Shown here: positions 18,045 to 26,527 of the stretch, piece by piece | Layout: each line of letters starts with the position of its first letter | Numbering within the stretch: the stretch's first letter is position 1 | Assembly (NCBI GenBank): GCA_020638855.1 | Contig: JACKHT010000005.1 | Location: forward strand, 62,001-126,000 | Origin: Planctomycetota bacterium | GTDB lineage: Bacteria; Planctomycetota; UBA1135; GCA-002686595 | Direction: 5' to 3' | DNA: 64,000 nucleotides | Notes under the pieces: model-generated | Database searches by the model: none | What the model saw: only the letters and a program-made list of their open reading frames with translations | Told to the model about the DNA's origin: nothing | Made by a program: the position numbers and the translations under genes

Positions 18045-18098
18045 GGAGTTGGACTTTCGGAGAGCTCGAGCGGTGGGAGGTTGGAGTAGGAGGACCGC

Positions 18099-18162
18099 TT
18101 TGACCCCATTTCCATGGGGGCCCACAACGTTTTGACCCCATTTCCATGGGGGCCCGCAACGT
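18099..18162. repeat. two tandem 32-bp units with an internal dyad
   Basis: Units 18099-18130 and 18131-18162 differ at a single base. Each contains CCCCATTTCCATGGGG, where CCCCA and TGGGG can pair around a 6-base loop, followed by GGGCCC-like sequence. The pair lies 55 bases upstream of the secreted-protein start on the minus strand and 300 bases upstream of the HslV-like gene on the plus strand, so it could serve as an operator for either. Confidence 0.8.
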
Positions 18163-18462
18163 AGGGAGGGGAAGTGTACCAGACCCGACGAAGCGCCAAG
18201 GAAGAAGGCGTCAAAGCAATGTGGCGATTGGTGGAAACCGAGACCCGGCTGTTGGGGTCCAGAAGGGGCGCTGGGATCCTGCCCTTTCCGAAAACAGTGA
18301 CCCATTTCGAGCCACCCGAGCTTCGCCCCCGATTGGGCTTTCCCCCACCCAAGGGCCCGCCCGGGGGTCCTCCGAATCGGCTTGAGACTCCCGGCGACGG
18401 TCCCAAAACGAGGCTCCCCAGGACCGTATTCTGGGGCCTTCCGCTGAGGAATTGCACCCACC
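18163..18462 (+). promoter_or_regulatory. gap upstream of the HslV-like gene with a -10-like box
   Basis: Most of the 300 bases show nothing recognisable. Near the gene, TATTCT (18427-18432) resembles a -10 box, and GAGGA (18445-18449) is a possible, rather distant ribosome-binding site for the ATG at 18463. Unlike several neighbours this gene therefore seems to have a leader of about 25 bases. Confidence 0.35.
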
Positions 18463-19089
18463 ATGACCACTGTAATCGTTGTAAAGAAAGCCGGCCGAGC
18501 CGTGATTTGTGCCGACACCCTAGCCAGTTATGGCGGGGCAAGGGAGACCGATAGCTACATCGAAAACAGCCACAAGATTGTGCGCGTCGGCGATGCCTAT
18601 CTGGCACCGACCGGTCCGGCGTCGATGCAATTGATCCTGACCAGCTACTTCCAGGATCCCGAGGTGCCCCGCGATTTCTCGGGCACATTGGCAATTTTTG
18701 AGACCGTCCGAGCCATGCACAAGGTGCTCAAGGAAGAGTACAGCCTCAACCCCAAGGAGGATGCGGACGACCCGTTTGAGTCCTCGCAATCCGAAATGCT
18801 GGTGTGCTCGCCTGCGGGCATCTTTGGGGTGTACCCGCTACGTTCGGTCCAGGAATACAAGCGCTTCTACGCCTTCGGCAGCGGCGCTGAGTACGCCATG
18901 GGGGCCATGCAGGCGGTGTTCAGCTACCTGGACAACCCCGAGGACATCGCCATCGCGGGGGTCGAAGCCGCCGCGACCTTCGATGAGGCCTCGGGGCTGC
19001 CGTATACCTTGCATTCGATTGACTTGGCTTCGCCGCGCCTCAAGGGCGACCCGCTGGCCAGCCAGAGACGGCGGCAATTCGACTTCTAG
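18463..19089 (+). CDS. HslV-like Ntn-hydrolase (proteasome-family peptidase), no HslU partner nearby
   Basis: Product of 208 residues, longer than typical HslV (about 175). It begins Met-Thr-Thr-Val, so removal of Met exposes a Thr nucleophile as in HslV. ADT places Asp at mature position 17, a Lys follows at residue 38 (SHKIVRV) in the place of HslV Lys33, and FGSGAEYAMGAMQAV matches the GSGGPYA segment with the conserved Ser. These are the catalytic Thr1/Asp17/Lys/Ser elements of threonine peptidases. An acidic insertion (NPKEDADDPFE) around residue 100 is not in HslV. No ATPase gene is adjacent. A self-compartmentalised protease with a different partner, or none, is inferred. Confidence 0.72.
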   Translation: MTTVIVVKKAGRAVICADTLASYGGARETDSYIENSHKIVRVGDAYLAPTGPASMQLILTSYFQDPEVPRDFSGTLAIFETVRAMHKVLKEEYSLNPKEDADDPFESSQSEMLVCSPAGIFGVYPLRSVQEYKRFYAFGSGAEYAMGAMQAVFSYLDNPEDIAIAGVEAAATFDEASGLPYTLHSIDLASPRLKGDPLASQRRRQFDF

Positions 19090-20810
19090 GAGGGGGGCAA
19101 ACGCCGCACGCGGTCGCGCCGGGGGTCGACCCTGCGGCGCACCAAGTCGGTGGCCCCTTCCACGACGAGGATTTGCTTGCGCCCTTGGCCTTCGACTTGG
19201 ACCACTTGGCCCAAGTACTTCCCGACCTGGACCCAGTCCCCGCGCTGGTAGCCACCGGCCTCGGGCTGGCCTGCGGACGGGGGACCCGCCTGGGGAGACT
19301 TGCGCCCCTGCCCCACCGGACGCTCCGCCAGCCAACGGCCAGCCTCGGTGCAACCGTCGCACGACCCGCACGGCGCTTGGGGCTCGGGTAGGCCAAAGTG
19401 CCGCTGGAGCAGCACCCTGCGGCAAGTCGTTTCGTCACCCGCAAAGCGCACCATCGAGAGCAAGCTGGTGAGGTCGGCCTGCAGCTTCTCTCCAGTCCCT
19501 AGAAAAGACGGCAATTCGGTGAGATCGAGCGGCTTCACCACGCGCAGATTGCGTTCTTCGAAGCTGCCCTGGGTCACCCCCAAAACGTCGAGCCAACCGA
19601 GCACGATCAGCACACGTCCATCACGCCGTTCTTTGACCAGGAGCTCGGCCCGCAGATCGTCGAGGTCCTTGGCCTGCAAACGCTCTCCCCACGCGACCAA
19701 GGCCTCGTAAACCCCCACCAAGTACTCCAAGCTCGGGTTGGCCCATTGCAGGAAGTTCTGCTGGATGGCGAGATCCTCCTCGAAGTAGGTGAGTTCGCAA
19801 AACGACGGCAACCCATCGCGTCCCGCACGGCCGACTTCTTGGGTCCAGGCCTCGAGGGTACGCGGGATCTGCGCGTGCAACACAAAACGGATATCGGGCT
19901 TGTCGATCCCCATGCCGAAGGCGTTGGTGGCCAAGACTACGCCATCGCTCGACTCGGTGAAGCGCCGCTGCATGCTGCGCCGTTCGTCGCTCGAGAGCTT
20001 GCCGTGGTAGACAAAGCTCGCGATCCCGCGCCGCGCGAGCTCGCCATGCAACCATTCCAGGTCGCGGATCAACGAGGAGTAGACGATGCCCGCGCCCGAT
20101 AGCTGTTCGAGTCGCGCCACCAGATGCTCGAGTTTTTCCTCCTGGGTGAACACGCGTTGGCAACCCAGGAAGAGATTCTCGCGCTCGATGCCTGCGCGCA
20201 GAATCCAGGGATCACGCAGCCGCAAGGAGGCCACAATGTCGTCTGCCACCTGGGGCGTGGCGGTGGCGGTGAGCGCCACGGTGGGCGGATCTCCCAGTCG
20301 CGCGCGCACGTACCCCAGGCGCGAATAGTCCGGGCGAAAATCGTGGCCCCATTGGCTGACGCAATGGGCTTCGTCCACCGCCAGCCGCACGATGTCCATC
20401 TGCGCTTCGCGCGCCGCAAACTCGGGGCTACGAAACCGTTCGGGGGTCACGTACAAGAGGTCCCATTCGCCGCGGCAGGCACCCTCGATGCGCCGCTCGC
20501 GCTCCGCTCGATCGAGGGTGGAGTTGAGGAAGGTGGCCCGCACCCCTTTCGCCTGCAGGGCCTGCACTTGGTCCTGCATCAACGCAATCAGCGGGCTGAT
20601 GACCACCGTGGTCCCCGGCAGCACCACCGCGGGAAGCTGGTAAACCAGCGACTTACCCCCGCCGGTGGGCAGCGTCAACAATCCATCGCGGCCCGCAAGT
20701 ACCTGCTCGATGGCCTCGGCTTGGTAGCCGCGATAGTCCTCGAGACCAAAGACCTGGCGCAAGGCCTCGAGTACGACCGGGTCGCGGGCGCGCAGGGGAC
20801 GGGAATCCAT
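19086..20810 (-). CDS. RecQ-family helicase, short form with C-terminal SH3-like tail
   Basis: Product of 574 residues. Motifs: LPTGGGKSLVYQLP near residue 50, DEAHCVSQWGHDFRPDY, EVGRAGRDG, and a zinc site (CRRVLLQRHF...CGSCDGC) near residues 475-490. It has no HRDC domain; instead it ends in a small KOW/SH3-like segment (GDWVQVGKYLGQVVQV). The ATG at 20810 is chosen over an upstream start because it aligns with the family and has TACGAT exactly six bases before it. It converges with the HslV-like gene, both stops lying within the palindrome CTAG at 19086-19089. It is probably a paralogue with a different role from the RecQ at 8700. Confidence 0.9.
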   Translation of the reverse strand: MDSRPLRARDPVVLEALRQVFGLEDYRGYQAEAIEQVLAGRDGLLTLPTGGGKSLVYQLPAVVLPGTTVVISPLIALMQDQVQALQAKGVRATFLNSTLDRAERERRIEGACRGEWDLLYVTPERFRSPEFAAREAQMDIVRLAVDEAHCVSQWGHDFRPDYSRLGYVRARLGDPPTVALTATATPQVADDIVASLRLRDPWILRAGIERENLFLGCQRVFTQEEKLEHLVARLEQLSGAGIVYSSLIRDLEWLHGELARRGIASFVYHGKLSSDERRSMQRRFTESSDGVVLATNAFGMGIDKPDIRFVLHAQIPRTLEAWTQEVGRAGRDGLPSFCELTYFEEDLAIQQNFLQWANPSLEYLVGVYEALVAWGERLQAKDLDDLRAELLVKERRDGRVLIVLGWLDVLGVTQGSFEERNLRVVKPLDLTELPSFLGTGEKLQADLTSLLSMVRFAGDETTCRRVLLQRHFGLPEPQAPCGSCDGCTEAGRWLAERPVGQGRKSPQAGPPSAGQPEAGGYQRGDWVQVGKYLGQVVQVEGQGRKQILVVEGATDLVRRRVDPRRDRVRRLPPS

Positions 20811-20940
20811 GCCCGTATCGTACGCAGCGTCTGCTTCGGGAACACCCGCCCGGTCCGGGCATCCCGCCAATCCATCGGTTTTCGCGGACCTAGGGCCGCC
20901 ACGGATCTAGTGTCCCCGTGAACCTAAGGCCCCCGCGAAC
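20811..20940 (-). promoter_or_regulatory. -10-like box of the second recQ (20817-20822) and imperfect repeats
   Basis: TACGAT lies six bases before the minus-strand ATG. Further out, three related stretches (GCGGACCTAGG, GTGAACCTAAGG and GCGAACTTAGG) recur between 20884 and 20944, at the end of the neighbouring small gene. Their role is unknown. Confidence 0.4.
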
Positions 20941-21180
20941 TTAGGGTTGCGTGCGGTAGCCCACAACCTTCGCCTGCTCGGCGGGAGTGAGCGGTGCATA
21001 CAGATCCACGTAGGTGGACTGGCGCCGATCCATGCGGCCTGCGAGGGTGGCCGGATGGCGCTCGGAAAGGCGGGTGGGAATGGGCTCGTTCGCTGGAGCG
21101 GACGCGGCCGGGGCCTGGGGAATCCACAGGCCGAGCGCGGCGAGACCAGCGAGGAAGACACGAAGAAGTTGGAGGCGCAT
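20941..21180 (-). CDS. small secreted protein, 79 residues
   Basis: I do not recognise the family. The protein starts with a signal peptide (LLRVFLAGLAALGLWIPQAPA) and has a mature part of about 50 residues ending in PLTPAEQAKVVGYRTQP, hydrophilic and without cysteine. It lies about 100 bases downstream of the CARDB lipoprotein on the same strand, so the two may be co-transcribed. Codon composition is like that of neighbouring genes. Export is inferred from the signal peptide. Confidence 0.6.
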   Translation of the reverse strand: MRLQLLRVFLAGLAALGLWIPQAPAASAPANEPIPTRLSERHPATLAGRMDRRQSTYVDLYAPLTPAEQAKVVGYRTQP

Positions 21181-21281
21181 GATGGAAGCGTTGGGATGAA
21201 GCGACTTGGGCTAGGCGGGCCTTGGCCAGACGGGCTTGGAAGCAGCGAAACTTGGGGCTGCGCGGACTTGCGATGGGCGAA

Positions 21282-23642
21282 CTAGGGAACCTGGATCGAG
21301 CCGGATACGATGGCCGTGTTGTTGCTCTCGCGCCCGCTCTCCTGGACCGAGCCGAGGTCATCCGCCCAGGTGCCGATGTGGTAGGTGCCCGCCAGGGTCC
21401 CCGCCGGGATCTCCACCGACTGGGAGACCTGGGTGTTGGCCCCCACGGTCAAGCCGGCCACGTTGATCGAACCCAGCAACACGTCGTTGGCATCGATGGT
21501 GGTGTCGCTCGAAAGGTAGATCCCCAAGCGGAACGCACCGGCAGCCAACTCGCCCGTGTTGCTCACCGGAGCGGTGATCGTGAACGGCGTTTGCACCGCC
21601 ATCGACCCGGAGGGTCCCGTGGGGGTCATCGCAACCAGGTCGGGGCCGGGCGGGATTTGGGCTTGGACCGTGAAGCTACCGTTCAGGATGGTCACGTTGT
21701 CGGACTCATCCAATTCGGGGACCGTGCCGTCCTTGTCGGCAATCGCTCCCATGGTGTAGGTCCCCGGCGGGATCGAGCTCGAAACCAAAACGGGTGCCGA
21801 CTGGACCGAGGTGAACCCGGCCGCGAGGCCGGTGTACACGCTACGCACCACCAACGGGATGTCCGCCGTGGTGACCGTCGAGTCGGTCGATAGGTACACC
21901 CCCACCAAGAAGGCGGGCGCATTCTCATCCCCGTCGTTTTCAACGGTGGTGGTGATCGTCACGCTGCCGCCGACGGTCACGGTGTTGCTGCTGGAGTCGA
22001 TCGAGACCATCGCCAGGTTGGGAGTCGGGTTGCCCGTGGTGGAATAGTTCAACGTCCCGGCAGCCATCTGCACGTTGTTGCCCTCGGCGAGCTCGGCCAC
22101 TTGCGACAGGTCATCGACGAACAACCCCACAAAGTAGGTCCCCGCCGGCAACCCCGGGGGGATGGTGTAGGGCGTGGTCGCGCCCGAGGTCAGGCCTTGG
22201 CCCAGCCCACTGACGATACGGCTCCCCAATAGCGTGTCGGCCACGGTGACGGCCGGATTGGGCGAGAGGTACGCGGCTACGCGGAAGCTGCCAGCTGCCG
22301 CGGTGCCACTGTTGCGCACGGTTTCGCTGATCGTCACCGCCCCGCCGCTTGAGACCGAATTGGGCGTGAAGCTGATCGATTCCCCCACCAAGTCGGGCAG
22401 GGGCGGCACGGTCACCGACAGCGAGCCGGTGCTAGCCAAGACGTTGTTGGCCTCGTTGGTCTCGGGAGCCAACTGCGAGTCGTCGACCACGAGCAATACG
22501 CGGTACAACCCTGCGGAGACGTCGGAGGGCAGCTGGAACGCTTGGTTTTGGATGGAACTCGAGAGTCCTACGCCCAAGCCGGGCACAGTGCGGAAACCGA
22601 GCAGGCGATCGCCTGCGTCGAGCAGGGTGTCCTGGGAGAGGTACACGGCAACCTGGAAGGTCGGCGCAGGGTTGAGCCCGGCGTTGAGGACCGACTCGCT
22701 GATCTGGATGTTTTGGCCTACGTCCTGGGTGGACGGGCTGAACGTGATCGATTCGGGTACCAGCTCACTCAGCGCGCCACCGCCCCCTGAGCCGATGACC
22801 AGCGTACCCAGCCCGCCTTGCAGGTTGTTGGACTCGTTGGACTCGGCCACCTGTTGCAGGTCGTCGGCCATCCAAAGGACTTGGTACGTGCCCGACGCGA
22901 GGTTGCTCGGCAGCGTGACTTGGCCGCTATCCGAATCGGTCATGCCCGCCGCGAGCCCAGTTAGGCTGCGGAAGCTGAGCAAGGTATCTCCGGCGTCGAC
23001 CTGGCCGTCGAGCGACAAGTAGACACCCAAGCGGCACACACTCGCCGGTTGGCTGCCCACGTTGCGCACCGAGTCGGTGAGCGTGAGGAAATCCCCAGGG
23101 CTAGCCGCCGTGGGCGAGAACAGCACCGACAACCAAGCAAGGTCGGGCAGGTTCGCAGCGGATACCACGATCGGTTGGCTGGCCCAAAGCACGTTGTCGG
23201 TCTCGTTGTTTTCGTTGACTTGGTTCTGGTCGTCGACCACCAAGCACAGGAAGTACGTCCCCGACGCCAGTTGCCCGGGCAAGGTGTAGGACTGGGCCGA
23301 AGTCGAATCGCTGCCCGCAGCCAAGCTGGCCACCTGGCGCGTCCCTACCAACAGGTCTTGCCCATCGAACGCCAAGTCCGAAGACACGTAGACGCTCACT
23401 TGGAACGGGCCCGCGCTGCCCGAACCTTCGAAGCGCGCCGCTTCGGCGACCACGATCGAGTCCCCCGCACTGAGCGAGCTGGGTGCCGCGCTGATGTTCA
23501 AAGGACGCAGGTTGCCCGAACCGTTGCTGCTGCCGGGGGCTGCCGTGCTCGATCCACCACCGCCACAGGCGCTGAGGATCGCAGCCAAGCCCAAGCCGAA
23601 GCCAAGGAGGGTGCGGGAAAACGGACGGTGCACAAGGGTCAT
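21282..23642 (-). CDS. CARDB-repeat lipoprotein
   Basis: Product of 786 residues from the ATG at 23642. A lipobox (AAILSAC, Cys26) followed by GGGG predicts a lipid-anchored, surface-exposed protein. The mature part consists of about six repeats of 115-120 residues, each opening with a phrase such as LPDLAWLSVLFSP, LVPESITFSPST or PDLVGESISFTP and containing VYLSxD and GTYxxGxxxDD motifs. This is the CARDB (cell-adhesion-related domain in bacteria) pattern. Adhesion or matrix binding is suggested by the family. It is divergent from mqnB, with 147 bases between. The repeats are diverged, so an old duplication rather than recent slippage. Confidence 0.85.
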   Translation of the reverse strand: MTLVHRPFSRTLLGFGLGLAAILSACGGGGSSTAAPGSSNGSGNLRPLNISAAPSSLSAGDSIVVAEAARFEGSGSAGPFQVSVYVSSDLAFDGQDLLVGTRQVASLAAGSDSTSAQSYTLPGQLASGTYFLCLVVDDQNQVNENNETDNVLWASQPIVVSAANLPDLAWLSVLFSPTAASPGDFLTLTDSVRNVGSQPASVCRLGVYLSLDGQVDAGDTLLSFRSLTGLAAGMTDSDSGQVTLPSNLASGTYQVLWMADDLQQVAESNESNNLQGGLGTLVIGSGGGGALSELVPESITFSPSTQDVGQNIQISESVLNAGLNPAPTFQVAVYLSQDTLLDAGDRLLGFRTVPGLGVGLSSSIQNQAFQLPSDVSAGLYRVLLVVDDSQLAPETNEANNVLASTGSLSVTVPPLPDLVGESISFTPNSVSSGGAVTISETVRNSGTAAAGSFRVAAYLSPNPAVTVADTLLGSRIVSGLGQGLTSGATTPYTIPPGLPAGTYFVGLFVDDLSQVAELAEGNNVQMAAGTLNYSTTGNPTPNLAMVSIDSSSNTVTVGGSVTITTTVENDGDENAPAFLVGVYLSTDSTVTTADIPLVVRSVYTGLAAGFTSVQSAPVLVSSSIPPGTYTMGAIADKDGTVPELDESDNVTILNGSFTVQAQIPPGPDLVAMTPTGPSGSMAVQTPFTITAPVSNTGELAAGAFRLGIYLSSDTTIDANDVLLGSINVAGLTVGANTQVSQSVEIPAGTLAGTYHIGTWADDLGSVQESGRESNNTAIVSGSIQVP

Positions 23643-23789
23643 GGGGGTTGCCTGGGGCGTGCGGACGGGGTGGGTCATGGCATGTACCTGCTACGCCCTT
23701 CGGAAACCCGCCCGAAAAGCCCAAGCCAAAGCCGGTCCTGGGAGCCACGCTTGCCACGGGCGCTCCCGATCGGGAGACTCTTCCCAGCC

Positions 23790-24443
23790 ATGGACCACGC
23801 CGCGAGAATTCCCTCCAGCCCCAAGACCCTGGTCCTGGTCCCCACCGAACTGGAGCGTAGGCACCTCGAAGGTCCCGGCGCACCGCCGTTCGAGCTGTGC
23901 GGCTTCGGCCCCATCGCCGCGGCCGCCAGTACCGCGCGCAAGATCGCGCTCGACCCGCCCAATCGGGTGCTGCTGCTTGGGATCGCCGGGACCTACGACC
24001 CAGAGCGCTTTCCGGTCGGCAGCGCCGCGCAGTTTGGGGAATTGGGCATCTGGGGTTTGGGCGCAGGTTCCGGCGCGGAAGCCCTAGGGCCGGGCGCCAT
24101 GGGCTTGGACCAGTGGCCAGGGGACCCACAGACCAGCCCCGTGCGCGACCGGCTCCGTATTGGGGACTTGGCTGGGCTGCTGATCACGGTCTGCGCTGCC
24201 AGCGCCGGGCCCTCGGACACAGCCTCCATCCGGCGCACCTACCCCGAAGCCTTGGGCGAAGACATGGAAGCATTCGGGGTGGCCATGGCCTGCCACTTGG
24301 CCGGCGTGCCGTTTGCTTGTCTGCGCGGCGCAAGCAACCTGGCCGGCGACCGCGAGCACTCGCGCTGGCGCATCGGCGAAGCCTTGAAAGCCGTCCGGCG
24401 ATTGGCCCAAGAGCGTTTCCCCGAACTGTGGTGCGACGCATGA
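23790..24443 (+). CDS. mqnB: futalosine hydrolase
   Basis: Product of 217 residues related to nucleosidase/phosphorylase folds: VLVPTELERRHLEG near the start, LLLGIAGTYDPERFPVGSAA, and DMEAFGVAMAC with the conserved Met-Glu that contacts the ribose. It splits futalosine, or its aminodeoxy form upstream, releasing the base in the alternative menaquinone route. The identification rests mainly on its fusion-like position: the ATGA overlap with mqnD downstream shows the pair is translated together. The start at 23790 is the first Met that leaves a normal-length enzyme. Confidence 0.85.
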   Translation: MDHAARIPSSPKTLVLVPTELERRHLEGPGAPPFELCGFGPIAAAASTARKIALDPPNRVLLLGIAGTYDPERFPVGSAAQFGELGIWGLGAGSGAEALGPGAMGLDQWPGDPQTSPVRDRLRIGDLAGLLITVCAASAGPSDTASIRRTYPEALGEDMEAFGVAMACHLAGVPFACLRGASNLAGDREHSRWRIGEALKAVRRLAQERFPELWCDA

Positions 24444-25276
24444 ACTCCCCCATCCACCTCGGCCTCTCCACCTGCCCCAACGATACCTTTCTCGCCCATG
24501 GCCTGTGGAGCGGTGCGGTCGACCCGCGTGGGCTCGAGATCGTGTGGCACTTCGACGACGTGCAGGCCCTCAACCAGGGTCTGCGCGCGGGCCGCTACGA
24601 CGTGAGCAAGGCGAGCTATGCACTAGCGCTGGGGATGGGACCCGAACTGATCACGCTGCCCGTCGGCAGTGCCTTGGGCTTTGGCGTGGGTCCCGTCTTG
24701 CTGGCTCCACCGGGTCCGCGCAGGGTCGACTCCACCGCGCGGGTGCTGACCCCCGGTGCCGACACCACCGCACACCTCTTGCTACGCTTGTTGCACCCGG
24801 AGTGGACCCAGGTCGAGCACCGGGTGTTCTCCGAGATCTTGCCCGCCTTGGCGGATGGCCAAGCGGACTTGGGGGTTTGCATCCACGAAGGGCGCTTCAC
24901 CTACCAGGACTGGAATCTGGATTGGGTCGAGGACTTCGGAGCGCGCTACGAATCCGAGACCCAACATCCGCTGCCCCTTGGGGGACTCTTCGCCCGGGAA
25001 AGCTTGGCGCCCGAAGTACGAACCACTTTGACCGCGGTCCTGGCCGAATCCTTGGAGTACGGCCATCGCCACCGGGATGCGACTCTCGAAACCATGGCCC
25101 ACTTTGCCCAGGAGTTGGCCCCCGACGTGCTCTACCAGCATGTCGATCTGTACGTGAACGACTGGACCCGGGATTTGGGCCCGGTGGGCCGCGATGCGAT
25201 CACCACGCTTTGGCAACGAGCCAAGGCCATCGATTGGCCGGGGGCGGCGCGCGGGGCCCCGCGTTTCCACGGGTGA
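24440..25276 (+). CDS. mqnD: 1,4-dihydroxy-6-naphthoate synthase
   Basis: Product of 278 residues with the MqnD signature LGLSTCPNDTFLAHGL at the N-terminus and a periplasmic-binding-protein-like fold. Other conserved stretches are DVSKASYALAL, LPVGSALGFGVGP, DLGVCIHEGRFTY and LPLGGLFAR. MqnD converts cyclic dehypoxanthine futalosine to 1,4-dihydroxy-6-naphthoate in menaquinone synthesis. It overlaps mqnB by four bases (ATGA). MqnA, MqnC and MqnE are not in the window and must lie elsewhere. The operon is followed by a strong hairpin at 25303-25331. Confidence 0.93.
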   Translation: MNSPIHLGLSTCPNDTFLAHGLWSGAVDPRGLEIVWHFDDVQALNQGLRAGRYDVSKASYALALGMGPELITLPVGSALGFGVGPVLLAPPGPRRVDSTARVLTPGADTTAHLLLRLLHPEWTQVEHRVFSEILPALADGQADLGVCIHEGRFTYQDWNLDWVEDFGARYESETQHPLPLGGLFARESLAPEVRTTLTAVLAESLEYGHRHRDATLETMAHFAQELAPDVLYQHVDLYVNDWTRDLGPVGRDAITTLWQRAKAIDWPGAARGAPRFHG

Positions 25277-25302
25277 GGCGCCAGTGCCTCGCCCCAAACA
25301 CA

Positions 25303-25331
25303 GCGCAGGGGGTCCAAAGGACCCCCTGCGC
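25303..25331. terminator. bidirectional hairpin between mqnD and the histone-like gene
   Basis: A perfect 13-bp inverted repeat (GCGCAGGGGGTCC at 25303-25315 and GGACCCCCTGCGC at 25319-25331) around AAA. It sits between two convergent stops (25276 and 25356). There is no T-run on either side, so termination would depend on the very stable stem. Confidence 0.75.
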
Positions 25332-25355
25332 GGGTGTACCAACCAAACAGGGCGG

Positions 25356-25538
25356 TTACTTGGTGCCGGCGTCGCGTAGCTCGAGCATCTCCTTACGGAG
25401 GTCTTGGGCCAGGGCCTTGATCTCTTGCATGGCCTTGCGGACGCGGGAGGTGGCGGCTTTGTTGCCCTCTTCCGCCCGCTCGACATCGGCGCGGGTGGCT
25501 TCGACGGTTTCACAAAGCTTGTTGTAGGTGTCGCTCAT
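25356..25538 (-). CDS. histone H1-like (Hc1-type) small nucleoid protein
   Basis: Product of 60 residues: MSDTYNKLCETVEATRADVE then EEGNKAATSRVRKAMQEIK. The GNKAAxxRVRKxMQxIKxxAQxxR pattern is the core of the Hc1/histone-H1-like family found in Chlamydiae, Bacteroidetes and Planctomycetes. It is a single charged helical protein without the Lys/Ala-rich tail of larger H1 proteins. DNA binding and nucleoid compaction are known for Hc1 in Chlamydia; for this short form they are inferred. It is monocistronic and convergent with mqnD. Confidence 0.8.
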   Translation of the reverse strand: MSDTYNKLCETVEATRADVERAEEGNKAATSRVRKAMQEIKALAQDLRKEMLELRDAGTK

Positions 25539-25825
25539 GCTGCTTCTTGGTGGTTCCTAGGGGTTGTGTGCGTGGGAATGGACGGCCACCCCTGGGTTGC
25601 CCCAGGGATCTTGCGAGCGGGTTGGACCCCGCTCACCCCCCTAGGAGACACTTTCCGCCCGAGGGATCAAGCGTCAAACGGGCAGGGGAGGCCGTTCCGG
25701 GGCAGGTGGGAATCGCCCTCCAGGGGGTCAAATCCACCCTAAGTGCATAACCAATAAGAACTTAACGCCCATCGCGGGGTCGCAGGCCCTGGCGCAGCCC
25801 GAACCGGGGTTTCCGACCCCACCAG
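25539..25825. other. gap without a gene; AT-rich patch near 25735-25770
   Basis: The 287 bases between the histone-like gene and the EVE gene contain no plausible coding sequence. The patch around 25740-25765 is conspicuously AT-rich for this genome and may hold the promoter of the histone-like gene on the minus strand, which would then have a leader of nearly 200 bases. No firm promoter boxes can be assigned. Confidence 0.4.
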
Positions 25826-26323
25826 CTAGGCCCCAGGCCCGTCGTAGCCCCCCATGCGCAGGACCTCGCGCCATTCGGCAGGGGTCACCGGCTGGATCGA
25901 AAGGCGCTGGCCACGCTGGACCAAGGCCATTTCCTTCAGCTTGGGGTTGGCCTTGAGCGCTTCCAAGCTCAAGTACGTGGGCAGGGCTCCTTGGGCTTGG
26001 ATGTGCACCCCGAACCAACGGGGGTCGGCGGGATCCGACTTGGGATCGAAGTACTTCGAGTCCGCATCAAACTGCATGGGATCGGGGCTGGCGGCCTTCG
26101 AGACCTGGGCCACCCCCGCGATCCCCACCACGGGGCAGCGCGAGTGGTAGTACAGCACCCCATCGCCCGGGGCGAGGTCATCGCGCAGGAAGTTGCGCGC
26201 TTGGTAGTTGCGGATTCCGTCCCAGAATGTGGTTCGACGGGGAGCCTTCCACAGATCTGCCCAGGAGAAGACATCCTCTTCGGACTTGAACAGCCAAAAG
26301 CGGCGGGCAGGGGGCTTGGACAT
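25826..26323 (-). CDS. EVE-domain protein
   Basis: Product of 165 residues from the ATG at 26323 (MSKPPARRFWLFKSEED). The EVE (PUA-like) fold is shown by WLFKSEEDVFSWADL, TTFWDGIRNYQARNFLR, GDGVLYYHSRCP, VVGIAGVAQV and the final WREVLRMGGYDGP. These proteins bind modified bases or RNA; the bacterial housekeeping versions have no settled role. The open frame extends upstream of 26323 but without homology. tRNA-Sec lies 243 bases away on the other strand; no functional link is implied. Confidence 0.88.
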   Translation of the reverse strand: MSKPPARRFWLFKSEEDVFSWADLWKAPRRTTFWDGIRNYQARNFLRDDLAPGDGVLYYHSRCPVVGIAGVAQVSKAASPDPMQFDADSKYFDPKSDPADPRWFGVHIQAQGALPTYLSLEALKANPKLKEMALVQRGQRLSIQPVTPAEWREVLRMGGYDGPGA

Positions 26324-26527
26324 GCTTGGCTTGGGGTACGGGTCGAGGGTGGCGAAGAGGATCCGAACCAGCGCGTTGCCCGGGAACAGAGACCCGACTT
26401 TACGGCGCAGGGGGCGCCCCGTCGACCGCAAGGTCGGCAGTCCACGAGGTTCAGAGCCTGGGGACGCTAGGCTTGGGGCGCTACGCGCGCACCCACCTAC
26501 CATCCTCCGCGTGCCCGGCCGCGCGAT

